Assembly (NCBI RefSeq): GCF_000737765.1
Contig: NZ_JPRI01000001.1
Span: 310,001 to 374,000, forward strand
Direction of reading: 5' to 3'
Source of the DNA: Chryseobacterium vrystaatense
Lineage (GTDB): Bacteria; Bacteroidota; Bacteroidia; Flavobacteriales; Weeksellaceae
DNA: 64,000 bases
Shown: positions 18,695-27,568 of the stretch, one piece after another
Layout of the letters: each line of letters starts with the position of its first letter
How positions within the stretch are numbered: the first letter of the stretch is position 1
Program-made: the position numbers and the translations under genes
The notes under the pieces: model-generated
Told to the model about the DNA's origin: nothing
Seen by the model: only the letters and a program-made list of their open reading frames with translations
Database searches by the model: none

Positions 18695-20011
18695 TTGAAT
18701 ATAACAATTGTAGGAACGGGTTATGTAGGGCTGGTTACAGGTACTACCCTGGCAGAACTTGGCAATTCAGTATACTGTGTTGACATTGATGAAAAGAAAG
18801 TAGAAGGTATGAAAAACGGCATTGTTCCCATTTATGAGCCGAACCTTGAAGAAATGTTTTTAAGAAACATTCAGTCGGAAAGATTATTTTTCACCACCAA
18901 TCTTAAAGAAGCTTTAGATAAAAGTGAAGTCATTTATCTGGCATTACCAACACCTCCGGGTGAAGATGGCTCTGCAGATCTTTCATATGTCATTCAGGTT
19001 GCCAACAATATTGGAGAAATGATGACGGAATACAAAGTGATCGTCAACAAAAGTACCGTTCCCGTAGGTACTGCGGATAAAGTAAGAGAGGTAATTGCTT
19101 CGAGAACGAACCTTCCGTTCGACGTCGTTTCCAATCCTGAATTCTTAAGAGAAGGCTTTGCTGTAGAAGACTCCATGAACCCTTCAAGAGTCGTAGTCGG
19201 TGCAAGCTCTGAAAAAGCAAAAAATATTATGGCTCAAATTTATCAGCCATTTACCAACACAGGAATTCCTATCATCTTTATGGATGAAAAATCCTCAGAA
19301 CTTACAAAATATGCCGCCAACTCTTTCCTTGCCGTAAAAATTACGTTCATGAATGAGATCGCCAATTACTGTGAAAAAGTAGGTGCAGATGTAGACAAAG
19401 TAAGACTGGGAATGGGTAGTGACGACAGGATCGGCCACCGATTTTTATTTCCCGGGATAGGATATGGAGGAAGCTGTTTCCCGAAAGACGTAAAAGCGCT
19501 TATCAAATCCGGAATACAGGAAGATTTCAATTTTCAGATTCTTGAGGCTACAGAAAAAGTAAACACAACTCAAAAAGTAATTCTTGTTTCAGAAATAGAG
19601 AAGTACTTTGGGGGGAATATCAAAGGGAAGAAAATTGCCATGTGGGGTCTTGCTTTTAAAGCAAACACAGATGATATCCGAGAAGCTTCATCGCTGGATA
19701 ACATTGCTCTTTTATTAGAAAAAGGTGCAGAAATTGCTGCATATGATGCGGTAGCAGAACGTAATGTACAGAAACTTCTTGGCGACAAAATACATTACGC
19801 AAAAGGAATGTATGATGCTCTTGAAGATGCGGACGCTTTGTTCATTGCCACTGAATGGCCTGAATTTAAAAACCCTAACTTTGAACTGATGGCCAAAAAG
19901 ATGAAAAACAAAGTCATTTTCGACGGAAGAAACATGTATCCACTGGAGATCCCCGAACAAAACGGATTCCATTATAAAAGTATAGGAAGAAAGACCATAG
20001 AAAATAAATAG
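18695..20011 (+). CDS. ugd: UDP-glucose 6-dehydrogenase
   Basis: Oxidises UDP-glucose to UDP-glucuronate with two NAD+. The 438 residues start with the Rossmann motif GTGYVG (7-12); PEFLREG (148-154) and GGSCFPKD (258-265), with nucleophile Cys261, are the family's active-site signatures. The start is a TTG at 18695; it places MNITIVGTGYVG at the N-terminus, exactly where the family begins, and no ATG is nearby. It is the first gene of the plus-strand polysaccharide arm and touches rfbB. UDP-glucuronate would feed a uronic-acid residue; the asparagine-synthase-like gene at 38141 could amidate such a residue, which is inference. Confidence 0.95.
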   Translation: MNITIVGTGYVGLVTGTTLAELGNSVYCVDIDEKKVEGMKNGIVPIYEPNLEEMFLRNIQSERLFFTTNLKEALDKSEVIYLALPTPPGEDGSADLSYVIQVANNIGEMMTEYKVIVNKSTVPVGTADKVREVIASRTNLPFDVVSNPEFLREGFAVEDSMNPSRVVVGASSEKAKNIMAQIYQPFTNTGIPIIFMDEKSSELTKYAANSFLAVKITFMNEIANYCEKVGADVDKVRLGMGSDDRIGHRFLFPGIGYGGSCFPKDVKALIKSGIQEDFNFQILEATEKVNTTQKVILVSEIEKYFGGNIKGKKIAMWGLAFKANTDDIREASSLDNIALLLEKGAEIAAYDAVAERNVQKLLGDKIHYAKGMYDALEDADALFIATEWPEFKNPNFELMAKKMKNKVIFDGRNMYPLEIPEQNGFHYKSIGRKTIENK

Positions 20012-21091
20012 ATGAAAAATATAATTATTACCGGAGGAGCTGGATTCATAGGCTCTCATGTCGTTAGAGAATTCGTGAAAAACAATCCGGATACTACGAT
20101 CATTAATCTTGACGCCCTCACTTACGCAGGAAATCTGGAAAATTTGAAAGATATCGAAAATGAGCCTAATTATGTTTTCGAAAAAGCGGACATTACAAAA
20201 CCTGAAGAATTAAGAAAAGTATTCGAAAAATACAATCCTGACGCAATAGTTCATCTGGCAGCAGAAAGTCACGTAGACAGAAGCATCACAGATCCTATGG
20301 CATTCATCAATACCAATGTAAACGGTACAGCCAATCTTCTTAATTTATGTAAAGAATTCTGGACAATGAATCCTGATCATACCCACGGAAGATTTCCTGA
20401 TGAAAAAAGGAATAATCTGTTCTATCATGTTTCGACAGATGAAGTGTATGGAAGCCTTGGTGAAACCGGATTTTTCCTGGAAACAACGGCTTATGATCCA
20501 CAATCTCCGTATTCAGCTTCAAAAGCAGCTTCTGATCACTTGGTAAGAGCATATGGAAATACCTACGGAATGCCGTTCATCGTATCCAACTGCTCAAACA
20601 ACTACGGGCCGAATCATTTCCCTGAAAAATTAATTCCACTTTGTATTTCAAATATCATTAATGAAAGACCATTGCCAATTTACGGCGACGGAAAATATAC
20701 AAGAGACTGGCTATACGTGATCGACCATGCCAAAGCAATCCATCAGATATTTAACGAAGCAAAAACCGGAGAAACCTATAACATTGGAGGTTTTAACGAA
20801 TGGCAGAATATCGATCTTGTAAAAGAACTGATCAGGCAGATGGATGAGAAACTGGGTAAACCGGAAGGCTATTCTGAAAAACTGATCACCTTTGTAAAAG
20901 ACAGACCTGGGCATGACAAACGTTACGCTATCGATGCTGATAAACTCAATAAAGCTTTGGGTTGGAAACCATCCGTAACTTTCGAGGAAGGTTTAGGAAA
21001 AACCATCGACTGGTATCTTGAAAATAAAGAATGGCTTGAGAATGTAACCAGCGGCGATTATCAGAAGTATTACGAAAAACAATATGACTAA
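20012..21091 (+). CDS. rfbB: dTDP-glucose 4,6-dehydratase
   Basis: Converts dTDP-glucose to dTDP-4-keto-6-deoxyglucose, the branch point for dTDP-deoxysugars. The 359-residue extended SDR has the NAD-binding motif GGAGFIGS (8-15), the dehydratase triad Thr142-Asp143-Glu144, and Tyr167-x3-Lys171 in YSASK. It follows ugd without a gap. rfbC and rfbD (for rhamnose) are absent from the window; instead two aminotransferase branches lie downstream, so the product is probably used for amino sugars. Confidence 0.97.
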   Translation: MKNIIITGGAGFIGSHVVREFVKNNPDTTIINLDALTYAGNLENLKDIENEPNYVFEKADITKPEELRKVFEKYNPDAIVHLAAESHVDRSITDPMAFINTNVNGTANLLNLCKEFWTMNPDHTHGRFPDEKRNNLFYHVSTDEVYGSLGETGFFLETTAYDPQSPYSASKAASDHLVRAYGNTYGMPFIVSNCSNNYGPNHFPEKLIPLCISNIINERPLPIYGDGKYTRDWLYVIDHAKAIHQIFNEAKTGETYNIGGFNEWQNIDLVKELIRQMDEKLGKPEGYSEKLITFVKDRPGHDKRYAIDADKLNKALGWKPSVTFEEGLGKTIDWYLENKEWLENVTSGDYQKYYEKQYD

Positions 21092-21098
21092 GGGTCTT

Positions 21099-21551
21099 AT
21101 GAAGCAGGTTCTTCTATTTCTTTCGATTACGCTTTCTTCTCTGGCAGGAGCTCAGACACTCCCTCCACCTCCTGCTATGGCCAATTTAGCTCAAAAAAGT
21201 CTCATCGACGAATTTATAAAAGTTTCGCATTACCGGGAAGCGCTGATTAATTATGCCAAAGACTATATTGAGCTTAAAATGTTTGATTACAGTGTAGATC
21301 CTCCAAAGGAACTGCTTACTGAAGAACAGGCCATAAAGATCATTGAGAATTTTGATTTTGACGCATTTAAGGTTTCATTATACAGCTCGCTCTCTTTTAT
21401 TTCGGATGCAAACTTAAAACAGCTGATCAAATTTCATAAGAGCATAGGAGGCCAACTGTCGAAAAACGACTCTATTCTTTTAATGAATTCAACTATTGAT
21501 CTGAATATCAAAAATCAAATAGACTACGCAATAGAAAACATAAAAAAATAA
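21099..21551 (+). CDS. Small secreted protein, DUF2059-like
   Basis: About 150 residues with a clear signal peptide (roughly residues 1-18, ending in LAGA before QT). The mature part is helical and acidic; its end, with DANLKQLIKFHKSIGGQL, resembles the DUF2059 segment in which a helix precedes an FYxSxxG-like motif. Function unknown. A longer start at 21084 would overlap rfbB by 8 bases; I prefer the ATG at 21099 because AAGGG lies just upstream and the signal peptide then begins properly with MKQ. It sits between rfbB and rfbA, an odd place for an exported protein. Confidence 0.75.
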   Translation: MKQVLLFLSITLSSLAGAQTLPPPPAMANLAQKSLIDEFIKVSHYREALINYAKDYIELKMFDYSVDPPKELLTEEQAIKIIENFDFDAFKVSLYSSLSFISDANLKQLIKFHKSIGGQLSKNDSILLMNSTIDLNIKNQIDYAIENIKK

Positions 21552-21554
21552 CTG

Positions 21555-22418
21555 ATGAAAGGAATCATATTAGCCGGAGGATCCGGAACAAGACTTTACC
21601 CTCTTACAATCGCAGTAAGCAAGCAGCTGATGCCTGTTTATGACAAACCGATGATCTACTATCCTCTTTCAACGCTGCTTTTGGCAGGGATTAAGGACAT
21701 CCTGATCATCACCACACCACATGATCAACCGGGATTCATTAAGCTTTTAGGCGACGGATCTCAGATCGGCTGCAATATAGAGTATGTGGTACAGCCAAGC
21801 CCTGACGGGCTGGCACAAGCCTTTATCTTAGGAGATACATTTATTGGAAATGATCCTGTCGCACTGGTACTGGGAGACAATATCTTCTATGGCTCTGAAA
21901 TGGGTACATTACTAAAAAACAAGACTAATCCTGATGGAGGTGTCGTTTTTGCTTATCATGTTTCCGACCCTGAAAGATATGGTGTCGTAGAATTTGATGA
22001 CGATTTCAAGGCTGTTTCTATTGAGGAAAAACCTTTACATCCAAAATCAAATTACGCTGTTCCGGGACTGTATTTCTATGACAATGAAGTCGTTGATATC
22101 GCCAAAAATATTCAGCCTTCTGCGAGAGGAGAACTTGAAATTACTGATGTCAACAATGTTTATTTAAGCAAAGGAAAACTTGAAGTAGGCGTTCTGGACC
22201 GTGGTACTGCATGGCTTGATACGGGAACTTTCGATTCCCTGAATGACGCTTCTGAATTCGTGAGCGTTATTGAAAAAAGGCAGGGCTTCAAAATTGGATG
22301 TATTGAAGAAATAGCCTTCAGAAATAAATTCATTAACGAAGAAAAACTTCTCGAAACTGCTGAAAAATATGGCAAAAGCGGCTACGGTGAATACCTGAAG
22401 CAACTGGTGAAAAAATAA
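21555..22418 (+). CDS. rfbA: Glucose-1-phosphate thymidylyltransferase
   Basis: Makes dTDP-glucose from dTTP and glucose-1-phosphate, the step before RfbB. The 287 residues begin with the nucleotidyltransferase motif [13 protein letters not shown] (about 5-17) and include the segments [13 protein letters not shown] and AWLDTGT typical of RmlA/RfbA. It starts three bases after the small secreted protein gene and is followed by a terminator, so ugd, rfbB, the secreted protein and rfbA probably form one transcript. Confidence 0.97.
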   Translation: MKGIILAGGSGTRLYPLTIAVSKQLMPVYDKPMIYYPLSTLLLAGIKDILIITTPHDQPGFIKLLGDGSQIGCNIEYVVQPSPDGLAQAFILGDTFIGNDPVALVLGDNIFYGSEMGTLLKNKTNPDGGVVFAYHVSDPERYGVVEFDDDFKAVSIEEKPLHPKSNYAVPGLYFYDNEVVDIAKNIQPSARGELEITDVNNVYLSKGKLEVGVLDRGTAWLDTGTFDSLNDASEFVSVIEKRQGFKIGCIEEIAFRNKFINEEKLLETAEKYGKSGYGEYLKQLVKK

Positions 22419-22438
22419 TAATATTATCCCATAATTTC

Positions 22439-22471
22439 AATGACTATTGGCTTTATAGCCGATAGTTTTTT
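22439..22471 (+). repeat. Direct repeat copy 1, coinciding with a terminator
   Basis: A 33-base element that recurs at 25034-25066 with only two adjacent differences (GA here, AG there). The two copies flank the three-gene amino-sugar cassette in the same orientation. Confidence 0.9.
22443..22471 (+). terminator. Intrinsic terminator after rfbA
   Basis: Stem ACTATTGGC / GCCGATAGT with loop TTTATA, one G-T wobble, followed by six Ts. It closes the ugd-rfbA transcript. Confidence 0.85.
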
Positions 22472-22551
22472 AATATAAAATCTTCCGCCACCTTATCATC
22501 TGAATTTTAATATAAATTTTTAGGCACCTGTATATAATAATAACACGCTTC

Positions 22552-22581
22552 TTTCCGATAGTAATTTTATAATTAACTTTG
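22552..22581 (+). promoter_or_regulatory. Promoter of the amino-sugar cassette
   Basis: TTTC (22552-22555), 18 bases, TAACTTTG (22574-22581). The -7 element is a full TAnnTTTG match; the -33 is one base off. The first gene starts 30 bases downstream. Confidence 0.55.
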
Positions 22582-22610
22582 AAGACTGTAAGAATTATTT
22601 AGAAACATTA

Positions 22611-23024
22611 ATGGAATACAATAAACCACAAATCATCACATTCGACAAAATAGGATCATCACAACTTGGCTATATTACTATTGCTGAAACGCAGAAAAAT
22701 GTTCCTTTTGAGATACAGCGTGTCTATTGGACTTATTACACTCCCCACGATGTGACAAGAGGCGGACATGCCCATAAAGAGTTGCAGCAGATCATATTTG
22801 CTGTATCCGGGACTATTGTCTTTAATACGGAAGATAAGAATGGGCATAAAGAAACTTTCACATTAGATCATCCTACGAAGGGGCTGTACATTCCAAAACT
22901 GGTGTGGAGGGATATTCAGTTTTCGCACAACGCGGTACTGCTGTGTCTTGCTTCGGAATTATACGAGGAGGAAGATTACTTCAGAGATTTTGAGGAGTTT
23001 AAAAAGGCTGCAGAAGAAAGGTAA
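22611..23024 (+). CDS. dTDP-4-keto-6-deoxyglucose 3,4-ketoisomerase (FdtA/QdtA family)
   Basis: Cupin-fold sugar isomerase that moves the keto group of dTDP-4-keto-6-deoxyglucose from C4 to C3. The 137 residues match the WxcM-like/FdtA family in length, with the catalytic signature RGGHAHKEL (50-58; His53 and His55 in the positions of the known active-site histidines). It feeds the aminotransferase two genes on. FdtA (giving the galacto configuration) and QdtA (gluco configuration) differ by subtle active-site residues, and I cannot decide between them by eye. Confidence 0.9.
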   Translation: MEYNKPQIITFDKIGSSQLGYITIAETQKNVPFEIQRVYWTYYTPHDVTRGGHAHKELQQIIFAVSGTIVFNTEDKNGHKETFTLDHPTKGLYIPKLVWRDIQFSHNAVLLCLASELYEEEDYFRDFEEFKKAAEER

Positions 23025-23055
23025 AAAATTCAAAAATCATAATAACAAAAAATAT

Positions 23056-23835
23056 ATGAAGTTCAATAATAGGAATGTATATATTAGTGAAAAGGCTACA
23101 ATAGGTAAAAATGTAAGGATTGGTGATAACACTGTTATATATGACAATGTAGTAATCGGTGACAATTCTATTATCTCCAACGACTGTGTGATCGGTGAAC
23201 CTGTCAATGACTACTATTTTACTGAGGGGTATGAAAATCCCGAAACAGTTTTAAAGGAAGGTGCTTTTATCAGAAGCCACAGCATCATTTACGCTGGTTC
23301 TTTTTTTGGAAATAATTTTTCAACAGGACATCGAGTTACTATAAGAGAACACTCAAAATTCGGAAACAACTGCAGAATTGGAACAGTTTCGGATATTCAG
23401 GGATATGTAGAATTTGGAAACAACTGCTGGCTGCACAGTAATGTACATATAGGACAGCAATCTAAAATAGGAAATTTTGTATTTATCTACCCTTATGCGG
23501 TCTTTACGAATGATCCTACTCCACCTTCGGATACGTGTATTGGTCCTACTGTGGGCGATTTTTCACAAATTGCTGTAGGAACAGTTCTTCTGCCTGCTGC
23601 AGAAATCGGTAAACACTGTCTGGTGGGTGCTCAGTCTCTGGTAGGAGGAAAATATGACGATTACTCTCTGATCATTGGAAATCCTGCAAAAAAAATCAAG
23701 GATGTACGTGAGCTTAAATCGAGAAATGCAGATAAATCTCATTATCCATGGCCTTATAGCTTTTCAAGAAATATGCCTTGGGAGGATGAAGGTTTCGAAA
23801 ATTGGAAATTAAAAAACGGTTACGAAAATGATTAA
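23056..23835 (+). CDS. Left-handed beta-helix acyltransferase, FdtC/QdtC-like
   Basis: Likely N-acetyltransferase (or other N-acyltransferase) acting on a dTDP-3-amino-3,6-dideoxyhexose. From the ATG at 23056 it has 259 residues; the frame is open further upstream to 22948, but that extension overlaps the ketoisomerase gene and lacks family character. Residues about 8-200 are hexapeptide repeats ([16 protein letters not shown] and many others), forming a left-handed beta-helix trimer. The C-terminal tail is longer than in simple acetyltransferases. It starts 31 bases after the ketoisomerase and its end overlaps the aminotransferase start by 8 bases. Confidence 0.85.
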   Translation: MKFNNRNVYISEKATIGKNVRIGDNTVIYDNVVIGDNSIISNDCVIGEPVNDYYFTEGYENPETVLKEGAFIRSHSIIYAGSFFGNNFSTGHRVTIREHSKFGNNCRIGTVSDIQGYVEFGNNCWLHSNVHIGQQSKIGNFVFIYPYAVFTNDPTPPSDTCIGPTVGDFSQIAVGTVLLPAAEIGKHCLVGAQSLVGGKYDDYSLIIGNPAKKIKDVRELKSRNADKSHYPWPYSFSRNMPWEDEGFENWKLKNGYEND

Positions 23836-24928
23836 CTTTTTAGATTTAAAAAAAATAAACCTTCAATATCAGGAAGAAATAGAAAACAAACTTCTGGAGG
23901 TTTTCCGAAGCGGATGGTATTTATTGGGTAGTGAGCTTAAAAATTTCGAAGCCAATTTAGCCGCTTATATCGGTTCGCCATATGCGTTAGGAGTAGCCAA
24001 CGGTCTTGATGCACTTCGTTTGATCTTCCGTGCCTATATTGAACTTGGCATTATGAAACCCGGCGATGAAGTTATTGTCCCAGCCAATACATACATCGCT
24101 TCAGTTCTTGCTTTATCTGACAATGGTCTGGTGCCTGTGTTTGTAGAACCGGATGCCAATACCTATAATATCGACATCGCAAAAATTGAAGAAAAAATAA
24201 GTCCGAAAACAAAAGCGATCATGATTGTTCACCTTCAGGGAAGAATTGTTTTCTCTGAAGAGCTTAAAAATATTGCCCAAAAGCATGATTTAAAAATCGT
24301 GGAAGATAACGCACAGGCTATTGGAGCAGAATGGAACGGTATCAAGTCCGGAAACCTTGGTGATGCTGCAGGGTTCAGTTTTTATCCCGGCAAAAATCTT
24401 GGAGCTTTAGGGGATGCAGGAGCAGTAACAACCAACGATAAGGATTTGTTTGAAGCTATCCGTGCGATCGCCAATTATGGTTCCAATCAGAAATATGTTA
24501 ACATCTATAAAGGACTGAATTCAAGGTTAGATGAAATTCAGGCTGGTGTTTTAGATGTGAAACTAAAATATATTGGTCATGAAAACGGAACACGAAGAGA
24601 AATCGCTAAGAGATTTATCGCAGAGATCAATAATCCCAAGATTACCCTTCCTGAAAATCCGGCGGATGAAAACGAACATGTATGGCATGTCTTTGTAATC
24701 AGAACCCAAAACAGAGATCAACTTCAAACTTATTTAACGGAAAAAGGAATCCATACCATTATTCACTATCCTACTCCACCACACAAGCAGGAGGCTTATA
24801 AGGAATATAACGGTCTTTCATTTCCTATTACTGAAAAAATGCATAACGAAGTACTGAGCCTTCCTATTTCTTCTGTTTTGGAGGAAGAAGAAATTCAGAC
24901 TATCATTAAAGCAGTCAACGAGTTTTAG
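23828..24928 (+). CDS. dTDP-3-keto-6-deoxyhexose aminotransferase (FdtB/QdtB, DegT family)
   Basis: PLP enzyme of the DegT/DnrJ/EryC1/StrS family, putting an amino group on C3 of the keto sugar made by the ketoisomerase. The 366 residues include the family core VPANTYIAS (84-92), EDNAQAIGA (159-167) and [16 protein letters not shown] with the PLP lysine at 189. With the preceding two genes it completes a route from dTDP-4-keto-6-deoxyglucose to an N-acylated 3-amino-3,6-dideoxyhexose (Fuc3NAc or Qui3NAc). The cassette has its own promoter and is flanked by near-identical terminators. Confidence 0.92.
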   Translation: MINFLDLKKINLQYQEEIENKLLEVFRSGWYLLGSELKNFEANLAAYIGSPYALGVANGLDALRLIFRAYIELGIMKPGDEVIVPANTYIASVLALSDNGLVPVFVEPDANTYNIDIAKIEEKISPKTKAIMIVHLQGRIVFSEELKNIAQKHDLKIVEDNAQAIGAEWNGIKSGNLGDAAGFSFYPGKNLGALGDAGAVTTNDKDLFEAIRAIANYGSNQKYVNIYKGLNSRLDEIQAGVLDVKLKYIGHENGTRREIAKRFIAEINNPKITLPENPADENEHVWHVFVIRTQNRDQLQTYLTEKGIHTIIHYPTPPHKQEAYKEYNGLSFPITEKMHNEVLSLPISSVLEEEEIQTIIKAVNEF

Positions 24929-25033
24929 TTTGATATCAATCATACCTGATATACATTTTCACATCAATGAAAAAAGTTGTGGTAAATATTCTAAAAATGG
25001 CATCAATAAATAAATATTATTATTATAAATTTT

Positions 25034-25066
25034 AATGACTATTGGCTTTATAGCCAGTAGTTTTTT
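25034..25066 (+). repeat. Direct repeat copy 2, coinciding with a terminator
   Basis: Second copy of the element at 22439-22471. The two differing bases swap the position of a G-T wobble in the hairpin, so the stem is preserved in both copies. Confidence 0.9.
25038..25066 (+). terminator. Intrinsic terminator after the amino-sugar cassette
   Basis: Stem ACTATTGGC / GCCAGTAGT, loop TTTATA, one wobble pair, followed by six Ts. It lies 110 bases after the aminotransferase stop. Confidence 0.85.
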
Positions 25067-25141
25067 GTTCATAATAACAAATAGTAATATATTAGTAACT
25101 GTTTTAAGCCATACATGAATAATTATTCACTATCAAGAAAA

Positions 25142-25171
25142 TTTGAATAAGATTAAAATATTTTAAATTTG
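25142..25171 (+). promoter_or_regulatory. Promoter of the ABC-exporter genes
   Basis: TTTG (25142-25145), 18 bases, TAAATTTG (25164-25171), matching both Bacteroidota elements. Its last bases overlap a TTG at 25169 that could be taken as a start codon; that argues for the ATG at 25187 as the true start of the permease. Confidence 0.65.
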
Positions 25172-25186
25172 CATAAACTTACACAA

Positions 25187-26035
25187 ATGAATGAACCACA
25201 ACAGAAGTGGACAGAAACGATTGATGCCGACCATTCTCTCTTCGATCTAAGGCTTAAAGAGGTATGGAGATACAAGGATCTTATATATATGTTTGTCAAA
25301 AGAGACTTTATTTCAAGTTTCAAACAAACTATTTTAGGACCGGTATGGTTTTTTATCAATCCCATTTTAACAACAATTGTATATCTGATTGTTTTTGGTA
25401 AAATCGCCAACCTACCCACCGACGGTGCTCCGCCAATACTTTTTTATCTAGCTGGAGTCACCCTCTGGAATTATTTTTCGGGATCGCTCACCGGAACATC
25501 CAATACATTTGTCGGAAATGCAAATATATTCGGAAAAGTATATTTTCCGAGACTCGTCACTCCCATTTCCATTGTTATCTCAAATTTAATGCGACTGGGG
25601 GTTCAGATATTATTATTTATAATCGTCTGGGCATACTATTTGTCTAAGGGTGAAATCCATCCTAATATCTGGGTATTGGCAACTCCCTTTTTAATTGTAT
25701 TAATGGTAATTTTTGCTTTAGGTGCAGGAATGATTTTTTCTTCGCTTACGACAAAATATAAAGACCTTGGAATGCTGCTAGGCTTTGGTGTAAGTTTATA
25801 TATGTACGCAACACCGGTGATTTACCCAACCTCTTCCCTGTCCGGACCGTTCAAAAAGCTGGCTTATTATAATCCTCTGACGGGAATTTTTGAATGTTTC
25901 AAATATGGCTGGCTGGGAGCTGGAGATTTCTCTCCTCTTATGCTGGGAATAAGTACCGCTATTATCCTTATTCTTTTCGCTATAGGACTTGTCATTTTCA
26001 ATAAAGTTGAAAAGACATTCATGGATACTGTATAA
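25187..26035 (+). CDS. Polysaccharide ABC exporter, permease (Wzm-like)
   Basis: Inner-membrane half of an ABC-2-type exporter that moves a lipid-linked polysaccharide to the periplasmic face. The frame opens at a TTG at 25169 (288 residues), but that codon lies inside the -7 promoter element, so I use the ATG at 25187 (282 residues). After a cytoplasmic start of about 60 residues come about six hydrophobic segments, including VWFFINPILTTIVYLIVFG and a late ATAIILILFAIGLVIF-like helix. The sequence QTILGPVWFFINP is characteristic of the Wzm/KpsM/TagG family. The ATPase follows 16 bases on. Confidence 0.93.
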   Translation: MNEPQQKWTETIDADHSLFDLRLKEVWRYKDLIYMFVKRDFISSFKQTILGPVWFFINPILTTIVYLIVFGKIANLPTDGAPPILFYLAGVTLWNYFSGSLTGTSNTFVGNANIFGKVYFPRLVTPISIVISNLMRLGVQILLFIIVWAYYLSKGEIHPNIWVLATPFLIVLMVIFALGAGMIFSSLTTKYKDLGMLLGFGVSLYMYATPVIYPTSSLSGPFKKLAYYNPLTGIFECFKYGWLGAGDFSPLMLGISTAIILILFAIGLVIFNKVEKTFMDTV

Positions 26036-26051
26036 TTTAAACTTAAAAAAA

Positions 26052-27308
26052 ATGCTAGCTCTAAAAGCAGAAAACATATCAAAACAATACCGTTTAGGAC
26101 AAGTGGGAACAGGAACGCTTTCTCATGACCTCAACAGGTTCTGGCATAAAGTAAGAGGGAAAGAAGATCCTTATCTTAAAATTGGTGAAGCCAATGACAG
26201 ATCAAAGAAGGGAGACTCGGAATATGTCTGGTCACTAAAGAATATCGATTTCGAAATCACACAGGGAGATGCTGTAGGAATTATAGGAAGAAACGGGGCA
26301 GGAAAATCTACGTTGCTAAAACTGTTAAGTAAAGTGACCAAACCTACTACAGGGAGAATTTATACCAAAGGAAGAATTGCATCGCTGCTGGAAGTAGGAA
26401 CAGGTTTCCACCCTGAAATGACGGGGCGCGAAAACGTATACCTTAATGGTGCAATCCTGGGAATGACCAGAAAAGAAATCACAAGAAAATTTGACGAAAT
26501 AGTAGACTTTTCGGGTGTAGAAAGATATATTGATACTCCGGTGAAAAGATATTCTTCAGGAATGTATGTGCGCCTTGCATTTGCTGTAGCAGCCCACCTG
26601 GAATCCGAAATTCTGATCGTTGATGAAGTGCTTGCTGTAGGAGATGCAGAGTTTCAAAAGAAGTGTCTGGGAAAAATGGGTAGTGTAACAAAAGGAGAAG
26701 GCCGAACTGTTCTTTTTGTAAGCCACAACATTACGGCAATCAAAGAACTATGCAACACCGCATTGCTGCTTGACAAAGGCAGCCTAATCTCTCAGGGTGA
26801 TGTGAATAAATGTATCATCGATTATCAGAAAAACAGCGACACCAAACTGTCTTACAACTATCTGGAAGATCCTGTCGTTCTGGAGAATAAAAATATTTTC
26901 ATCAAGTCTTATAAAGCTTTGCCTATAAACGGAGATATGATTACTACAAAATCCGGTATTAGGATCACTGTAGGGTTCACTTCGAAGATGGAGGGTGTGG
27001 ATATCGACCTGTCATTTTTTCTTAAAAACAGCCATGATCTTACAATAATGAGTACCGGCTTAATGATCAGCCAGAATAAGGATACAGAAAAAAGGGATTA
27101 TACGGTAAGTTTTGAAATACCACCTTATACTATTAATGAGGATTCTTATTATTTTGATTTTTTCTGGGGAGTAAACAGAACAGATATCGCATTCAGAACA
27201 GAATTATTTGGTTTTGAAGTGCATGGAACACAGAATGAATTTGGAGAGATTGTAAAGTCGCCGGGAATCCTTTTTCCGAAAATTACACATTCCATAGATA
27301 AATTATAA
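26052..27308 (+). CDS. Polysaccharide ABC exporter, ATPase with C-terminal sugar-binding domain (Wzt-like)
   Basis: ATPase of the Wzm/Wzt-type exporter. I start at the ATG at 26052 (419 residues) because the open frame upstream overlaps the permease gene. Walker A GRNGAGKST (79-87), the signature RYSSGMYVRLAFA and Walker B LIVDEVLAVGD are present. Beyond the ATPase domain (to about residue 260) is a C-terminal region of about 150 residues rich in beta-strand, in the place of the Wzt carbohydrate-binding domain that in known systems recognises the finished non-reducing end. Its presence suggests export depends on a terminal modification of the chain. Confidence 0.93.
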   Translation: MLALKAENISKQYRLGQVGTGTLSHDLNRFWHKVRGKEDPYLKIGEANDRSKKGDSEYVWSLKNIDFEITQGDAVGIIGRNGAGKSTLLKLLSKVTKPTTGRIYTKGRIASLLEVGTGFHPEMTGRENVYLNGAILGMTRKEITRKFDEIVDFSGVERYIDTPVKRYSSGMYVRLAFAVAAHLESEILIVDEVLAVGDAEFQKKCLGKMGSVTKGEGRTVLFVSHNITAIKELCNTALLLDKGSLISQGDVNKCIIDYQKNSDTKLSYNYLEDPVVLENKNIFIKSYKALPINGDMITTKSGIRITVGFTSKMEGVDIDLSFFLKNSHDLTIMSTGLMISQNKDTEKRDYTVSFEIPPYTINEDSYYFDFFWGVNRTDIAFRTELFGFEVHGTQNEFGEIVKSPGILFPKITHSIDKL

Positions 27309-27334
27309 CACAAGACTAAACCTTGCTTTTATGG

Positions 27335-27373
27335 CACAGGCTTTACATAAATAATTTCTTAAAGCCTGTGTTT
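27335..27373 (+). terminator. Possible terminator after the ABC-exporter genes
   Basis: Inverted repeat CACAGGCTTT / AAAGCCTGTG (27335-27344 and 27361-27370) with a 16-base AT-rich loop, followed by only three Ts. The stem is perfect but the loop is long and the T run short. Confidence 0.5.
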
Positions 27374-27568
27374 AACACAAATCAATGATCATAAAATTTT
27401 AAGCCTTTTAATAATATGTTCTAAGTATGTAAGTCGCGTTACCGGATACTTAAACTTATTAAAAATTGAACTTTGAAAAAATTATAGGATATATATTAAA
27501 ATAATCCTTTAAGTCATGACAGATAAGAATATAACCAAAGTACTACACCTATTAAATTCCCACAACTT

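Noticed and set aside
22948..23055. Upstream extension of the FdtC-like gene
   Set aside because: It overlaps the ketoisomerase gene and lacks the hexapeptide pattern that begins after the ATG at 23056.
25169..25186. TTG start for the ABC permease
   Set aside because: The codon lies in the -7 promoter element TAAATTTG, so it would precede the transcript start; the ATG at 25187 is preferred.
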